A DNA stretch of 64,000 nucleotides, taken from UMGS1668 sp035447605. GTDB lineage: Bacteria > Bacillota > Clostridia > Oscillospirales > Ruminococcaceae. Positions 8,348-15,939 of the stretch are shown here, in pieces. The notes under the pieces were generated by a model, which saw nothing but the letters and a program-made list of their open reading frames with translations, was not told the DNA's origin and made no database searches. The stretch spans positions 5,468-69,467 of the forward strand of contig DAOTHJ010000010.1 in NCBI GenBank assembly GCA_035447605.1, written 5' to 3'. A program made the translations under genes and the position numbers. How positions within the stretch are numbered: the first letter of the stretch is position 1; every line of letters starts with the position of its first letter.

Positions 8348-9280
8348 ATGTCTAAAATCTATACATCCGTCGACCAGCTGATCGGAAAGACCCCGCTGCT
8401 GGAGCTTACAAATTATGAAAAGAAAAACGAACTCGGCGCCAGGATTCTTGCAAAGCTGGAGTCTTTTAACCCCGCCGGCAGCGTCAAGGACAGAATTGCC
8501 AAGGCGATGATCGATGACGCGGAAGCAAAGGGCCTGCTGACGAAGGATTCCGTCATCATCGAGCCGACCAGCGGAAACACCGGCATCGGGCTTGCCGCGG
8601 TGGCCGCGGCGAGGGGTTACCGGATCGTCATCACGATGCCCGAGACTATGTCCGTGGAGCGCCGGAACCTGATGAAAGCGTACGGCGCGGAGATTGTGCT
8701 GACGGAGGGCGCCAAGGGAATGAAGGGCGCGATCGCCAAAGCCGACGAGCTCGCAAAGGAGATCCCCAACAGCTTCATTCCGGGGCAGTTTGTCAACCCC
8801 GCGAACCCCGCGGTTCACCGCGCCACCACCGGCCCGGAGATCTGGGAGGATACCGACGGAAAGGTCGACATCTTTGTGGCCGGGGTCGGCACCGGCGGCA
8901 CGGTCACAGGCGTCGGCGAATACCTGAAATCCAAAAACCCGGCGGTCAGGGTCGTCGCCGTGGAGCCGGCTGCGTCGCCCGTGCTTTCCGGAGGAGCCGC
9001 CGGTCCGCACAAGATTCAGGGGATCGGCGCGGGCTTTGTGCCGGGCGTGCTGAATACCAAAATCTATGATGAGATTATCCCGGTCGAAAACGACGCCGCC
9101 TTTGCCTCCGGCAAAGAGGTCGGAAAGACCGACGGTGTCCTTGTGGGAATCTCCTCCGGGGCGGCGATCTGGGCCGCGGCCGAGCTTGCCAAAAGACCCG
9201 AAAACAAGGGGAAGATCATCGTGGCGCTGCTCGCCGATACCGGGGAACGTTACCTTTCCACTCCGCTCTTTGCGGAGTGA
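8348..9280 (+). CDS. cysK: Cysteine synthase A (O-acetylserine sulfhydrylase)
   Basis: A 310-residue PLP enzyme of the fold-type II family that makes L-cysteine from O-acetylserine and sulfide. The PLP lysine is in SFNPAGSVKDRIAKAM, the substrate loop is PTSGNTGIG, the phosphate-binding glycines are in GVGTGGTVTGVG, and GISSGAAIWAA near the C-terminus completes the family signature. GGGAGAGAG lies 7 bases before the ATG at 8348; the longer frame to 8285 lacks a binding site. An Rrf2 regulator follows 450 bases downstream; in Bacillus the Rrf2 protein CymR works in complex with CysK, which makes the pairing notable. Confidence 0.95.
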   Translation: MSKIYTSVDQLIGKTPLLELTNYEKKNELGARILAKLESFNPAGSVKDRIAKAMIDDAEAKGLLTKDSVIIEPTSGNTGIGLAAVAAARGYRIVITMPETMSVERRNLMKAYGAEIVLTEGAKGMKGAIAKADELAKEIPNSFIPGQFVNPANPAVHRATTGPEIWEDTDGKVDIFVAGVGTGGTVTGVGEYLKSKNPAVRVVAVEPAASPVLSGGAAGPHKIQGIGAGFVPGVLNTKIYDEIIPVENDAAFASGKEVGKTDGVLVGISSGAAIWAAAELAKRPENKGKIIVALLADTGERYLSTPLFAE

Positions 9281-9334
9281 TTTCGGGCGTCAGGGATTCC
9301 CATACATCCGGGATACGGGCGCCGGGCATGACCG

Positions 9335-9579
9335 TTTTAAAAAAGGCGTACCGGGTGCCGCATGACGGGAACGGCTTGTTTGAGAATTCTTTCAGGGAAA
9401 ATCCCGCTTCGAAGCGCTCCTTTCAGAGAAACCTGTCATGGGCGTCGGATATGCGTGCTTTTTAAAAAGGTGGACCGGCGGTACCGCATAACGGGAACAG
9501 CCTGCCCTGAAGAGGAACCTTTCCTAAGAAAATCCCGCAACAGGGCGCTTCTTTCGGAACTTTTTCAAAGAAACCGGTC
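9335..9579 (+). repeat. Two diverged direct repeats in the cysK-Rrf2 spacer
   Basis: Segment 9335-9437 and segment 9459-9579 share the same order of blocks: TTTTAAAAAAGG / TTTTTAAAAAGG, GCCGCATGACGGGAAC / ACCGCATAACGGGAAC, AAATCCCGC, and AAACCTGTC / AAACCGGTC. The offset grows from 125 to 142 bases through small insertions. No gene is visible in 9281-9597. Confidence 0.6.
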
Positions 9580-9597
9580 TTCGGGAGGGGAACCGGA

Positions 9598-9627
9598 TTG
9601 ATTCTTTCCCTCGCCCCGTGCTATACT
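9598..9627 (+). promoter_or_regulatory. Putative sigma-A promoter of the Rrf2 gene
   Basis: TTGATT (9598-9603), 18-base spacer, TATACT (9622-9627); leader of about 95 bases. Confidence 0.55.
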
Positions 9628-9729
9628 ATCAGCAGAACGGCGGCCGCCTGCTTTTGCGGTCCGCCCGGGAAGACCGGCCCTTTTTGGACCGCCGTCTCAA
9701 AAGCCGGTCAGAGACAGGAGGCATGCTGC

Positions 9730-10158
9730 ATGATGGTTTCCACAAAGGGGAGATATGCCCTGCGCGTGATGGTGGATCTCTCGGAGCACAACACGGGGGC
9801 CTATATCCCGCTCAAGGATATCGCCGAGCGCCAGGAAATCTCGAAGAAGTACCTTGAGAGCATCATGGCGGTGCTCTCGAAGGCCGGTTTTGTCGACGCG
9901 CTCAACGGAAAGGGCGGCGGCTATAAACTGAGCCGCAGCCCGGAGGAATACACGGTCGGCAGCATTCTGAAATTGACGGAGGGTACGCTCGCGCCGGTCG
10001 CCTGTCTGGAGCAGACGTGCAATACCTGCAAACGGGCGCCGGAATGCCGGACGCTTCCGATGTGGGCGGAGCTGAACCGCCTGACCGATCGGTTCTTTGA
10101 AGGCATCACGGTGGCGGATCTCGCCAAAAAGAGTTCGGGCGGAGACTATGTAATATAG
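9730..10158 (+). CDS. Rrf2-family transcriptional regulator (IscR/CymR type)
   Basis: A 142-residue protein with the Rrf2 winged helix: STKGRYALRVMVDL at the start, the recognition helix region in QEISKKYLESIMAVLSKAGF and the wing in GKGGGYKLSR. Four cysteines lie in CLEQTCNTCKRAPEC, a spacing related to the iron-sulfur ligands of IscR-like members, so redox or Fe-S sensing is plausible but not shown. CAGGAGG is 8 bases before the first of two ATG codons. Location after cysK and the inverted repeat at the cysK promoter suggest control of cysteine or Fe-S metabolism (inference). Confidence 0.88.
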   Translation: MMVSTKGRYALRVMVDLSEHNTGAYIPLKDIAERQEISKKYLESIMAVLSKAGFVDALNGKGGGYKLSRSPEEYTVGSILKLTEGTLAPVACLEQTCNTCKRAPECRTLPMWAELNRLTDRFFEGITVADLAKKSSGGDYVI

Positions 10159-10226
10159 GCTCTGGGAGAAACGAATCGGCTTCCCGCCATTGCCAAAAGG
10201 CATGACTTTTCAAAACAGCATCTCTT

Positions 10227-10506
10227 GCCGGCGTGCAGGCAATAAAACAGATTCATCCCGTCAGTCCGTTTTCAAGACGGCGTCAAACCGGAGAGAACAT
10301 GAAAAAATACACTCCACCCGTTTGCTTTTCGGATCGCATTGAACCGGGGAGATAGCGAGGAATGTTCCCCCGAAAGTCCATTTTGAAGGCCATATCGAAC
10401 CGAGAAGATGACAGGGAAATGCGTCCGAACAGTCCGCTTACCGGGCGGAACCAAACCAGAGAGGCGGTTGGGAAATGCGCCTTGCCGCTTCCTTTTCTGC
10501 CGCATT
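10227..10506 (+). repeat. Degenerate 56-bp tandem repeat, about five units
   Basis: Units begin at 10283, 10339, 10395 and 10451, exactly 56 bases apart, each opening with a form of T-C-G-AACCGGAGAG; GGGAAATGCG recurs in the third and fourth units. A fifth, weaker unit at 10227-10282 shares CAGTCCGTTTT with the third. Similarity between units is partial. They lie between the Rrf2 stop and its terminator, in a 600-base stretch with no gene. Confidence 0.6.
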
Positions 10507-10513
10507 CAAAAAA

Positions 10514-10563
10514 AATAAAAGCCGGGAGATCGGGGATTTTTCCCCGGTCTCCCGGTTTTTTAT
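10514..10563 (+). terminator. Strong Rho-independent terminator after the repeat array
   Basis: CCGGGAGATCGGGGA pairs with TCCCCGGTCTCCCGG (one wobble), followed by TTTTTTATT. It is the first clear plus-strand terminator after the Rrf2 gene. The remaining 200 bases to 10763 hold nothing recognisable. Confidence 0.85.
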
Positions 10564-10763
10564 TAATCCTTATTATTTTTCACCCGTTTCTCCGGTTCGG
10601 CGCCCGGCGGATGGAAAAAGGGCCGGAAGAGAATGCAGCGAACGTCCGGATTCTTTCTTTAAGCCCGTCTTCCCGGCGCTCCGATGAACCGGCAAAGACG
10701 CAGTACCGCGCCTTGGGCCGGCGGTGCAAAAAAGAAAATGCTTTTCGGCCGGAGGTCCGTTTT

Positions 10764-11621
10764 TTATCCGATCAGAAGCTGGAGCAGCAGCCCGGTCAGC
10801 GCCGAGACCGCAAACAGCAGTGCCGTGATGTGCAGGCATTCCTTCCGGTCGCGGTCCGTGCGAAACAGCACAAGCAGGCCGAGTCCCGCGCCGGAGGCGA
10901 GTCCGGCCATCGCGGAGCCGAAGCTCAGCGCACCTTCCGCATACAGCTCGGCAATCACGACGGAGGCGGCGCAGTTCGGGATCAGCCCGATCACCGCGGC
11001 AAGAATCGGCTGCAGCAGGCTTCCGCTCATCAATACGCTTCCGAGCCGGTCTTCACCAATCAGACTGATCAGCAGGTTGAGAGAGAAGATCACCGCCAGC
11101 AGGAATCCGAAGACCTGCAGCGTATGCAGAACCGCGGAGACCAGAATGCCGCCTCCGCCCTCCGTATGACAGTGGCAGTGCTCCTCGCGGACGGCCTCGA
11201 GATCCTTTTCAGGCGCCTTCAGAATTCCGCTGAAATCGACGGCGAGCCCGGTTACGACGGCCAGCACGATCTTTGCCAGAATCAGGGGCAGAATCTTACC
11301 GGCGCTCTCCGGGTGGGAGAGCAGCACCGGCACGGCCTCGTCGCTCGTGGAGATGAAGACGGCCAGCAGCGTGCCCGCCGTGACCAGCCGGTTGGCATAC
11401 AGGTTTGCGGCCGCCACGGAGAAGCCGCACTGCGGTACGCACCCGAGCACAGCTCCGGCAACGGCGCCCGCCTTCCCGAATTTCTGCAGGGAGGCCACGA
11501 ATTTTTCTCCGGCCCGGTGCTCCAGAAATTCGATCAGCAGGTAGGCGCCGAAGAGAAACGGCAGCATCCTGAGACCGTCCAGAACGGTATCGAGCAAAAG
11601 GTCGAGCAGGGTTTCCAGCAT
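10764..11621 (-). CDS. Putative heavy-metal/arsenic exporter-like membrane protein (ArsP_2 type)
   Basis: About 285 residues with eight or more hydrophobic segments. Two halves carry matching motifs, VLGCVPQCGFSVAAANLY and GLIPNCAASVVIAELY, typical of the 10-TM putative heavy-metal exporter family (PF11449-like, recalled), also annotated as putative manganese transporter. A central hydrophilic loop holds EEHCHCHTEGGGG, a likely metal-binding patch. The ATG at 11621 is preceded by GAGGAA at normal spacing; the frame extends to 11651 without a better site. Single gene with its own promoter. The metal and direction of transport are not determined by the sequence. Confidence 0.72.
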   Translation of the reverse strand: MLETLLDLLLDTVLDGLRMLPFLFGAYLLIEFLEHRAGEKFVASLQKFGKAGAVAGAVLGCVPQCGFSVAAANLYANRLVTAGTLLAVFISTSDEAVPVLLSHPESAGKILPLILAKIVLAVVTGLAVDFSGILKAPEKDLEAVREEHCHCHTEGGGGILVSAVLHTLQVFGFLLAVIFSLNLLISLIGEDRLGSVLMSGSLLQPILAAVIGLIPNCAASVVIAELYAEGALSFGSAMAGLASGAGLGLLVLFRTDRDRKECLHITALLFAVSALTGLLLQLLIG

Positions 11622-11663
11622 GAAAAGGTTCCTCTTTTCCATAGAAGTCAAAAGCAGGACTTT

Positions 11664-11692
11664 ATTATGATATATGAATCAAACTTTGTCAA
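11664..11692 (-). promoter_or_regulatory. Sigma-A promoter of the exporter-like gene
   Basis: On the minus strand TTGACA (11687-11692), 17-base spacer, CATAAT (11664-11669). Confidence 0.7.
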
Positions 11693-12026
11693 TAGAAATT
11701 AAGGAAATAAAGGAAACGGCGTAAAAAAGACATTCCTGCTCACAAAAATATTCGAATCCATTCATATATGAGCTTTCTTTCACATGTTCAGATGATCCTG
11801 CTTTTCAGGCGGATGTTCCGGCGCTGTATCTACTTCCTGCCCCGGGAGCCGCCCTGTTTCTGCTTTTCTTCGGGTGCTCCGTTTTCAAAAAACGGGAGGC
11901 CCGGGGATGCTGCCGTTTCGCCCTGATTCAAATTTCTTTCCCTTTTTCTCTTTTCTGCGGCATTCTCCTGTCAATTCGCCCGCCTTTTGCGAATAGGATT
12001 TACCGAAGCTGAAAGGGGGAGGGGTC
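11693..12026. other. Intergenic stretch with no recognised gene
   Basis: About 330 bases between divergent genes. AT-rich to about 11800, then C/T-rich on the plus strand. I see no convincing ORF, RNA or repeat; the promoter of the deacetylase gene must lie here but no good match was found. Confidence 0.5.
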
Positions 12027-12809
12027 ATGATGGATGTGTCCGGCAAACGGAAAGAAAAATGGAGACTCGCGCTGGCGGTGACGGGCGCCGCGCTCGTGAT
12101 TTTCCTTGCGCTGGGGATCTTTGTCTATAAAGCAGTGGCGGAGGGCGGCCCGCATCTGCCGATCTATTCGGTCGAGACCGACGAGAAGAAGGTGGCCATC
12201 ACGGTCAACTGCGCCTGGGGAGACGCCGATATCCCGGAGCTGCTCGAGCTGTTCGACGAATATAATGTGGAGGCGACGTTTTTCATTCTTGGCCAATGGG
12301 CGGAAAAATATCCGGATTCCACACGGGCGATTGCGGAGGCCGGGCATGAGATCGGTTCCCACAGCAACACGCATCCGAACATGGTCGGCATCGGGGAAGG
12401 GCGGATCCGGGAGGAACTGAGCCGCTCGTCGGAGCATATTGAGCGGGCCTGCGGAATCAAACCGGTGCTCTTCCGGGCACCGTCGGGTTCCTACGACAAC
12501 CAGCTGATCGACGTGGCGGCGAAGCTCGGCTATCAGACGATTCAGTGGGATGTCGACAGCCGGGACTGGCAGGATCCGACCTCGGAGGAGATGGCCGACA
12601 GCGTGCTCTCGGCGGTGGGACCGGGCAGCATCCTGCTGTTCCATTCCGGCGCGAAAAATACGCCGGATGCCCTTGCGCTGATCCTTCAGGAGCTTTCCAA
12701 TCAGGGCTATCAATTCGTCAAGGTTTCGGATCTGATCTATCAGGAGGAGTATTCGATCGACAGCGCCGGGCGCCAGGTGAGCCTCGCAAAGAAGAGCGCC
12801 GCGGGCTGA
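12027..12809 (+). CDS. Membrane-anchored polysaccharide deacetylase-like protein (PdaB/YlxY type)
   Basis: A 260-residue protein with one N-terminal membrane helix (about residues 12-34) and a NodB/CE4 domain outside the cell. SHSNTHPNM supplies the two metal histidines, RAPSGSYD is motif 3 and LLFHSG is motif 5. Motif 1, normally TFDD, reads TVNCAWGDAD: the general-base aspartate position carries asparagine. Similar changes occur in the YlxY-like branch, so deacetylase activity on peptidoglycan is uncertain. GGGGGAGGGG precedes a double ATG. The lipoprotein gene follows 110 bases later. Confidence 0.82.
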   Translation: MMDVSGKRKEKWRLALAVTGAALVIFLALGIFVYKAVAEGGPHLPIYSVETDEKKVAITVNCAWGDADIPELLELFDEYNVEATFFILGQWAEKYPDSTRAIAEAGHEIGSHSNTHPNMVGIGEGRIREELSRSSEHIERACGIKPVLFRAPSGSYDNQLIDVAAKLGYQTIQWDVDSRDWQDPTSEEMADSVLSAVGPGSILLFHSGAKNTPDALALILQELSNQGYQFVKVSDLIYQEEYSIDSAGRQVSLAKKSAAG

Positions 12810-12836
12810 GCTTCCCGGATTGTTCACAAAAAAAGC

Positions 12837-12865
12837 TTTTCCTCCGATAAAAACGCGCGTATACT
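12837..12865 (+). promoter_or_regulatory. Weak putative promoter of the lipoprotein gene
   Basis: TTTTCC (12837-12842), 17-base spacer, TATACT (12860-12865). The -35 box is poor. Confidence 0.35.
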
Positions 12866-12919
12866 TTTGTCGGATGAAAACAGCTTTCGTTTAAAAAATC
12901 AGGAGGGAGGCCCTGCTTG

Positions 12920-13360
12920 ATGAGAAGAGTTCTTTCCGCGGCGATGGCGCTTGTCTTTTTGCTGATGCTTTCCGGATGCGATGCGTCCGGCCTTGCGGAA
13001 AAAGGGGAGGCGTGGACCCAAAAAGCGGAGTCGGCATGGAATTCCTTTGAGGCGGAGCTGACGGTATACGGATACCAGCCTTCCGACGAGGTTCGGGAGG
13101 CGCTTCGCGATGCCGCCGAATACACCGGCGATTCCGCAAAGGCGTATCTCCGGGGAGAGGGGAGCTTTCTCAAGGCGACGGCGGGGCTGATCGGCGAGAC
13201 CGGGGATGTGACGGAGGGGCTGCGCGCGGAGATCGCGGCTGCGGCGAAGGAACATCCCGGCGACCGGGAGGGATTCTCCAAAGCGGTGGATTCCATCCTG
13301 CTCGGCCGTGTAGAAGCGTATAAAGAAGCGGTTTCGGAGGCCTATGCGGAGGAGGGCTGA
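12920..13360 (+). CDS. Small lipoprotein of unknown function
   Basis: A 146-residue protein. The N-terminus MRRVLSAAMALVFLLMLSGC is a lipoprotein signal with the lipobox LSGC, cysteine at residue 20. The mature part is charged and probably all helical, without a family I recognise. GAGG lies 9 bases before the ATG; the TTG directly upstream is an unlikely start. A clear terminator follows. It could be a cell-wall associated partner of the deacetylase upstream, but only position suggests that. Confidence 0.72.
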   Translation: MRRVLSAAMALVFLLMLSGCDASGLAEKGEAWTQKAESAWNSFEAELTVYGYQPSDEVREALRDAAEYTGDSAKAYLRGEGSFLKATAGLIGETGDVTEGLRAEIAAAAKEHPGDREGFSKAVDSILLGRVEAYKEAVSEAYAEEG

Positions 13361-13377
13361 ACCGAAGCCGCTTTTCC

Positions 13378-13401
13378 GGGCGGCATCGGCCGCCCTTTTT
13401 T
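13378..13401 (+). terminator. Terminator after the lipoprotein gene
   Basis: GGGCGGC / GCCGCCC stem, ATCG loop, six T. Confidence 0.85.
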
Positions 13402-13555
13402 CATGCAGGTTTCCGCATGCAGGCTTTCGCCCGGAAAATGCCACCGGAAAGGGATCTTCGGCTTCCATAAAATGAAAGAATGAATGAAAATCACGCATTT
13501 GTTTCACGATGATGCAAAAAATCCCGGATCTTAGCCAAAAATACAAGCGCGCCCC

Positions 13556-13584
13556 TTGATTTTTGCAGGAGGAAGCGATATTAT
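13556..13584 (+). promoter_or_regulatory. Putative sigma-A promoter of the RpiR-flavoprotein pair
   Basis: TTGATT (13556-13561), 17-base spacer, TATTAT (13579-13584), 37 bases before the start codon. Confidence 0.55.
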
Positions 13585-13620
13585 GAATCACAGAACAGAC
13601 GAATGGGAGGCGCATTTGAA

Positions 13621-14502
13621 ATGGCAAAAGATCTGCTTCATCGCATTTCTGAGAGGATGCATGAATTTTCCAAAGGCCAGAAACGCATCGGGAACTTTAT
13701 TCTGGAGCATTATGACAAAGCGGCTTTCATGACCGCGGCGCGGCTCGGGGAAGCGGTCGGTGTCAGCGAATCCACCGTCGTCCGGTTTGCATCGGAGCTC
13801 GGCTACGACGGCTATCCGGAGCTTCAGCGCGCGCTGCAGGAGATGATCCGCAACCGCCTGACCACCGTTCAGCGCATCGAGATCACCAGCGACCGCATGA
13901 GCAGCTCCGATGTGCTCTCCAAGGTTCTCAACATGGATATCGAAAAAATCAGAAGGACGCTCGAGGAGACCTCCGTTGAGGAATTCAACAAGGTCGCGGA
14001 CGCCATCGTCGCCGCGAGGCATATCTATATCCTTGGCGTGCGCAGCTCCGCCTCGCTGGCGAGCTTTCTGAGTTTTTATTTCTATAAAATCTTCGACAAC
14101 GTCCGCAACGTCGCAACCAGCAGCACGAGCGAAGTCTTTGAGCAGATCATGAATATCGGCCCGGGAGACGTCTTCATCGGCATCACCTTCCCGCGGTATT
14201 CGCAGCGCACCGTGAAGGCTGCCAAGTTTGCCAAGGATAAGGGCGCCACCGTCATCGCGCTGACCGACAGCCCCACGGCGCCGATCGTCGCCTATGCGGA
14301 TAATCTGATGCTGGCGCGCAGCGATATGGCCTCCTTTGCCGATTCGCTGGTGGCGCCGCTTTCACTGATTAACGCGCTGATCGTCGCCATCGGCAACCGC
14401 CGAAAGGCCGAGATCTCCGCCACGTTTGCCCAGCTCGAAAGCATCTGGGAGGAGTACAACGTCTACGCGAAAACGGACGACCGAGATACGCCGAATGTCT
14501 GA
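13621..14502 (+). CDS. MurR/RpiR-family transcriptional regulator
   Basis: A 293-residue regulator. Residues 1-77 are the RpiR helix-turn-helix (MTAARLGEAVGVSESTVVRF), and about 125-255 form a SIS sugar-phosphate isomerase-like domain (HIYILGVRSSASLASFL, then VFIGITFPRYSQRTVKAA). Family members sense phosphorylated sugars. GGGAGG lies 10 bases before the ATG at 13621; the ATG at 13603 actually overlaps that ribosome binding site. The gene overlaps the next one by 8 bases, so the two are translationally coupled. No sugar pathway genes are adjacent, so the effector is unknown. Confidence 0.88.
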   Translation: MAKDLLHRISERMHEFSKGQKRIGNFILEHYDKAAFMTAARLGEAVGVSESTVVRFASELGYDGYPELQRALQEMIRNRLTTVQRIEITSDRMSSSDVLSKVLNMDIEKIRRTLEETSVEEFNKVADAIVAARHIYILGVRSSASLASFLSFYFYKIFDNVRNVATSSTSEVFEQIMNIGPGDVFIGITFPRYSQRTVKAAKFAKDKGATVIALTDSPTAPIVAYADNLMLARSDMASFADSLVAPLSLINALIVAIGNRRKAEISATFAQLESIWEEYNVYAKTDDRDTPNV

Positions 14503-15721
14503 ATACGACGCAATTATCGTCGGCGCCGGCGCCGCGGGATGCGTTGCGGCCGGCTTCGCGGCAAAACGCGGCCGAAAAATTCTTCTGCTGGAACGGAATC
14601 CCCGTCCCGCGCGGAAGATCCTTGTCACGGGCAAGGGCCGCTGCAACCTGACAAACGACTGCCCGCCGGAGGAATTCCTGCGGCATGTCCGCAGCAATGC
14701 GCGCTTTCTGACCGGGGCGATCAGTCGGTTTCCGCCCTCCGCGGCGATGGAGCTGTTTGAGAGTCTCGGCGTTCCGCTCAAAACGGAGCGCGGCCGGCGC
14801 GTCTTCCCGGTTTCGGATAAGGCGATGGATATCGCCGACGCGCTGCAGCGGCTGATTCACGAAAAAAATATCACCAAGGCCGAGGGACGCGCCGTCTCCC
14901 TGCAGATTGAGGGTGGCGTGCTCACCGGAATCCGTACGGAGGATGGGACGATCTATTCTGCCAAAAGCGTGCTCATCGCAACCGGCGGCATGACCTATCC
15001 GGCCACCGGCTCCACCGGAGACGGCTACGATCTGGCAAGACAGGCCGGCCATGCGGTCGTGGAACTGCGCCCTTCGCTGGTCGGCGTGCTCACAGAAGAG
15101 GATCTTTCCGTGCTCGAAGGGCTCTCGCTCAGGAATGTGAAGCTCGGGCTGTTTTTAAAGGATAAAAAGAAACCGGTTTATGAGGAAAACGGCGAGATGC
15201 TGTTCACTCGTTACGGCGTCTCCGGCCCGCTCGTGCTCACGGCCTCCGCGTACATGAGCGACCCGTGCTCCGACTACCGGATGGAGATCGACTGGAAGCC
15301 CGGTCTCTCCGCGGAGGAGCTGGACCGCCGGATTCTGCGGGATTTTTCGGAGCGGCAGAACCGGGACTTCATCAATGCCATCGATGCCCTGCTGCCGGCG
15401 AACGCGGTGCCCTTTGTTGCCGGGCAGAGCGGAATCCCGGGCAGCTTAAAGGTGCACCAAATCACAAAAGAGCAGCGCGTGGCGCTGGTTTCGGCGATGA
15501 AATCCTTCCGGGTTACGCCAAAAGCGCTGGACCGGATGGAGGGCGCCGTGGTGACGGCGGGCGGCGTCTCGGTAAAGGAAGTCAATCCAAAAACGATGGA
15601 ATCCAAGCTGCTGCCAGGGCTCTATTTTGCCGGCGAGGTGCTGGATGTGGATGCCGAGACCGGCGGCTATAATTTACAGATCGCCTTTGCGACCGGCTTC
15701 TGCGCCGGGAACGCGATTTGA
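14495..15721 (+). CDS. HI0933/YhiN-like FAD-dependent oxidoreductase (BaiN family)
   Basis: A 408-residue flavoprotein. The dinucleotide-binding motif is AIIVGAGAAGCVAAG near the N-terminus, GKGRCNLTND is the family signature, ATGGMTYPATGSTGDGY is the second, and GLYFAGEVLDVDAETGGYN near the end contacts FAD. Members are often annotated as aminoacetone oxidase family or BaiN; the physiological substrate is generally unknown. It starts inside the RpiR gene (ATG at 14495). In Clostridia this gene commonly sits before cmk-plsC-ispH, as here, though a 220-base repeat-bearing spacer separates it from cmk. Confidence 0.88.
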   Translation: MSEYDAIIVGAGAAGCVAAGFAAKRGRKILLLERNPRPARKILVTGKGRCNLTNDCPPEEFLRHVRSNARFLTGAISRFPPSAAMELFESLGVPLKTERGRRVFPVSDKAMDIADALQRLIHEKNITKAEGRAVSLQIEGGVLTGIRTEDGTIYSAKSVLIATGGMTYPATGSTGDGYDLARQAGHAVVELRPSLVGVLTEEDLSVLEGLSLRNVKLGLFLKDKKKPVYEENGEMLFTRYGVSGPLVLTASAYMSDPCSDYRMEIDWKPGLSAEELDRRILRDFSERQNRDFINAIDALLPANAVPFVAGQSGIPGSLKVHQITKEQRVALVSAMKSFRVTPKALDRMEGAVVTAGGVSVKEVNPKTMESKLLPGLYFAGEVLDVDAETGGYNLQIAFATGFCAGNAI

Positions 15722-15733
15722 CGGAGATCAACT

Positions 15734-15793
15734 AAAAACGGTTCCCTATTCCGGCTTCGCGCCGGACGGAGAATCGGGCGGAACATGGCGGAT
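15734..15793 (+). repeat. 60-bp direct repeat, copy 1
   Basis: Starts 13 bases after the flavoprotein stop. It matches 15863-15922 with only about two differences (CCCTATT/CCCTGTT and GAATCGG/GAGTCGG). Each copy contains CCGGCTTCGCGCCGG, a 5-bp hairpin with a small loop, and ends in ATGGCGGAT. Confidence 0.85.
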
Positions 15794-15862
15794 CGCTTGA
15801 CAAAGAAAAACGGACGCCGTTTTCGGTGCTTCTAAAAGAAAAAGGAATCGTCTGTTTTGCCA

Positions 15863-15922
15863 AAAAACGGTTCCCTGTTCCGGCTTCGCGCCGGACGGAG
15901 AGTCGGGCGGAACATGGCGGAT
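15863..15922 (+). repeat. 60-bp direct repeat, copy 2
   Basis: Second copy, offset 129 bases from the first, ending 17 bases before the cmk start. Between the copies an AAAACGG / CCGTTTT hairpin is present. The repeat may be a structured leader element or relic of a local duplication. Confidence 0.85.
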
Positions 15923-15939
15923 AAAAGGAAGGATAACCC

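Noticed and set aside
10283..10506. Possible CRISPR array
   Set aside because: Units are contiguous and degenerate with no constant repeat and variable spacer structure, and no cas genes are nearby.
10362..11702. Plus-strand open frame of 446 codons
   Set aside because: It runs antisense to the exporter-like gene and through the 56-bp repeats and a terminator; the translation is low-complexity and lacks family similarity.
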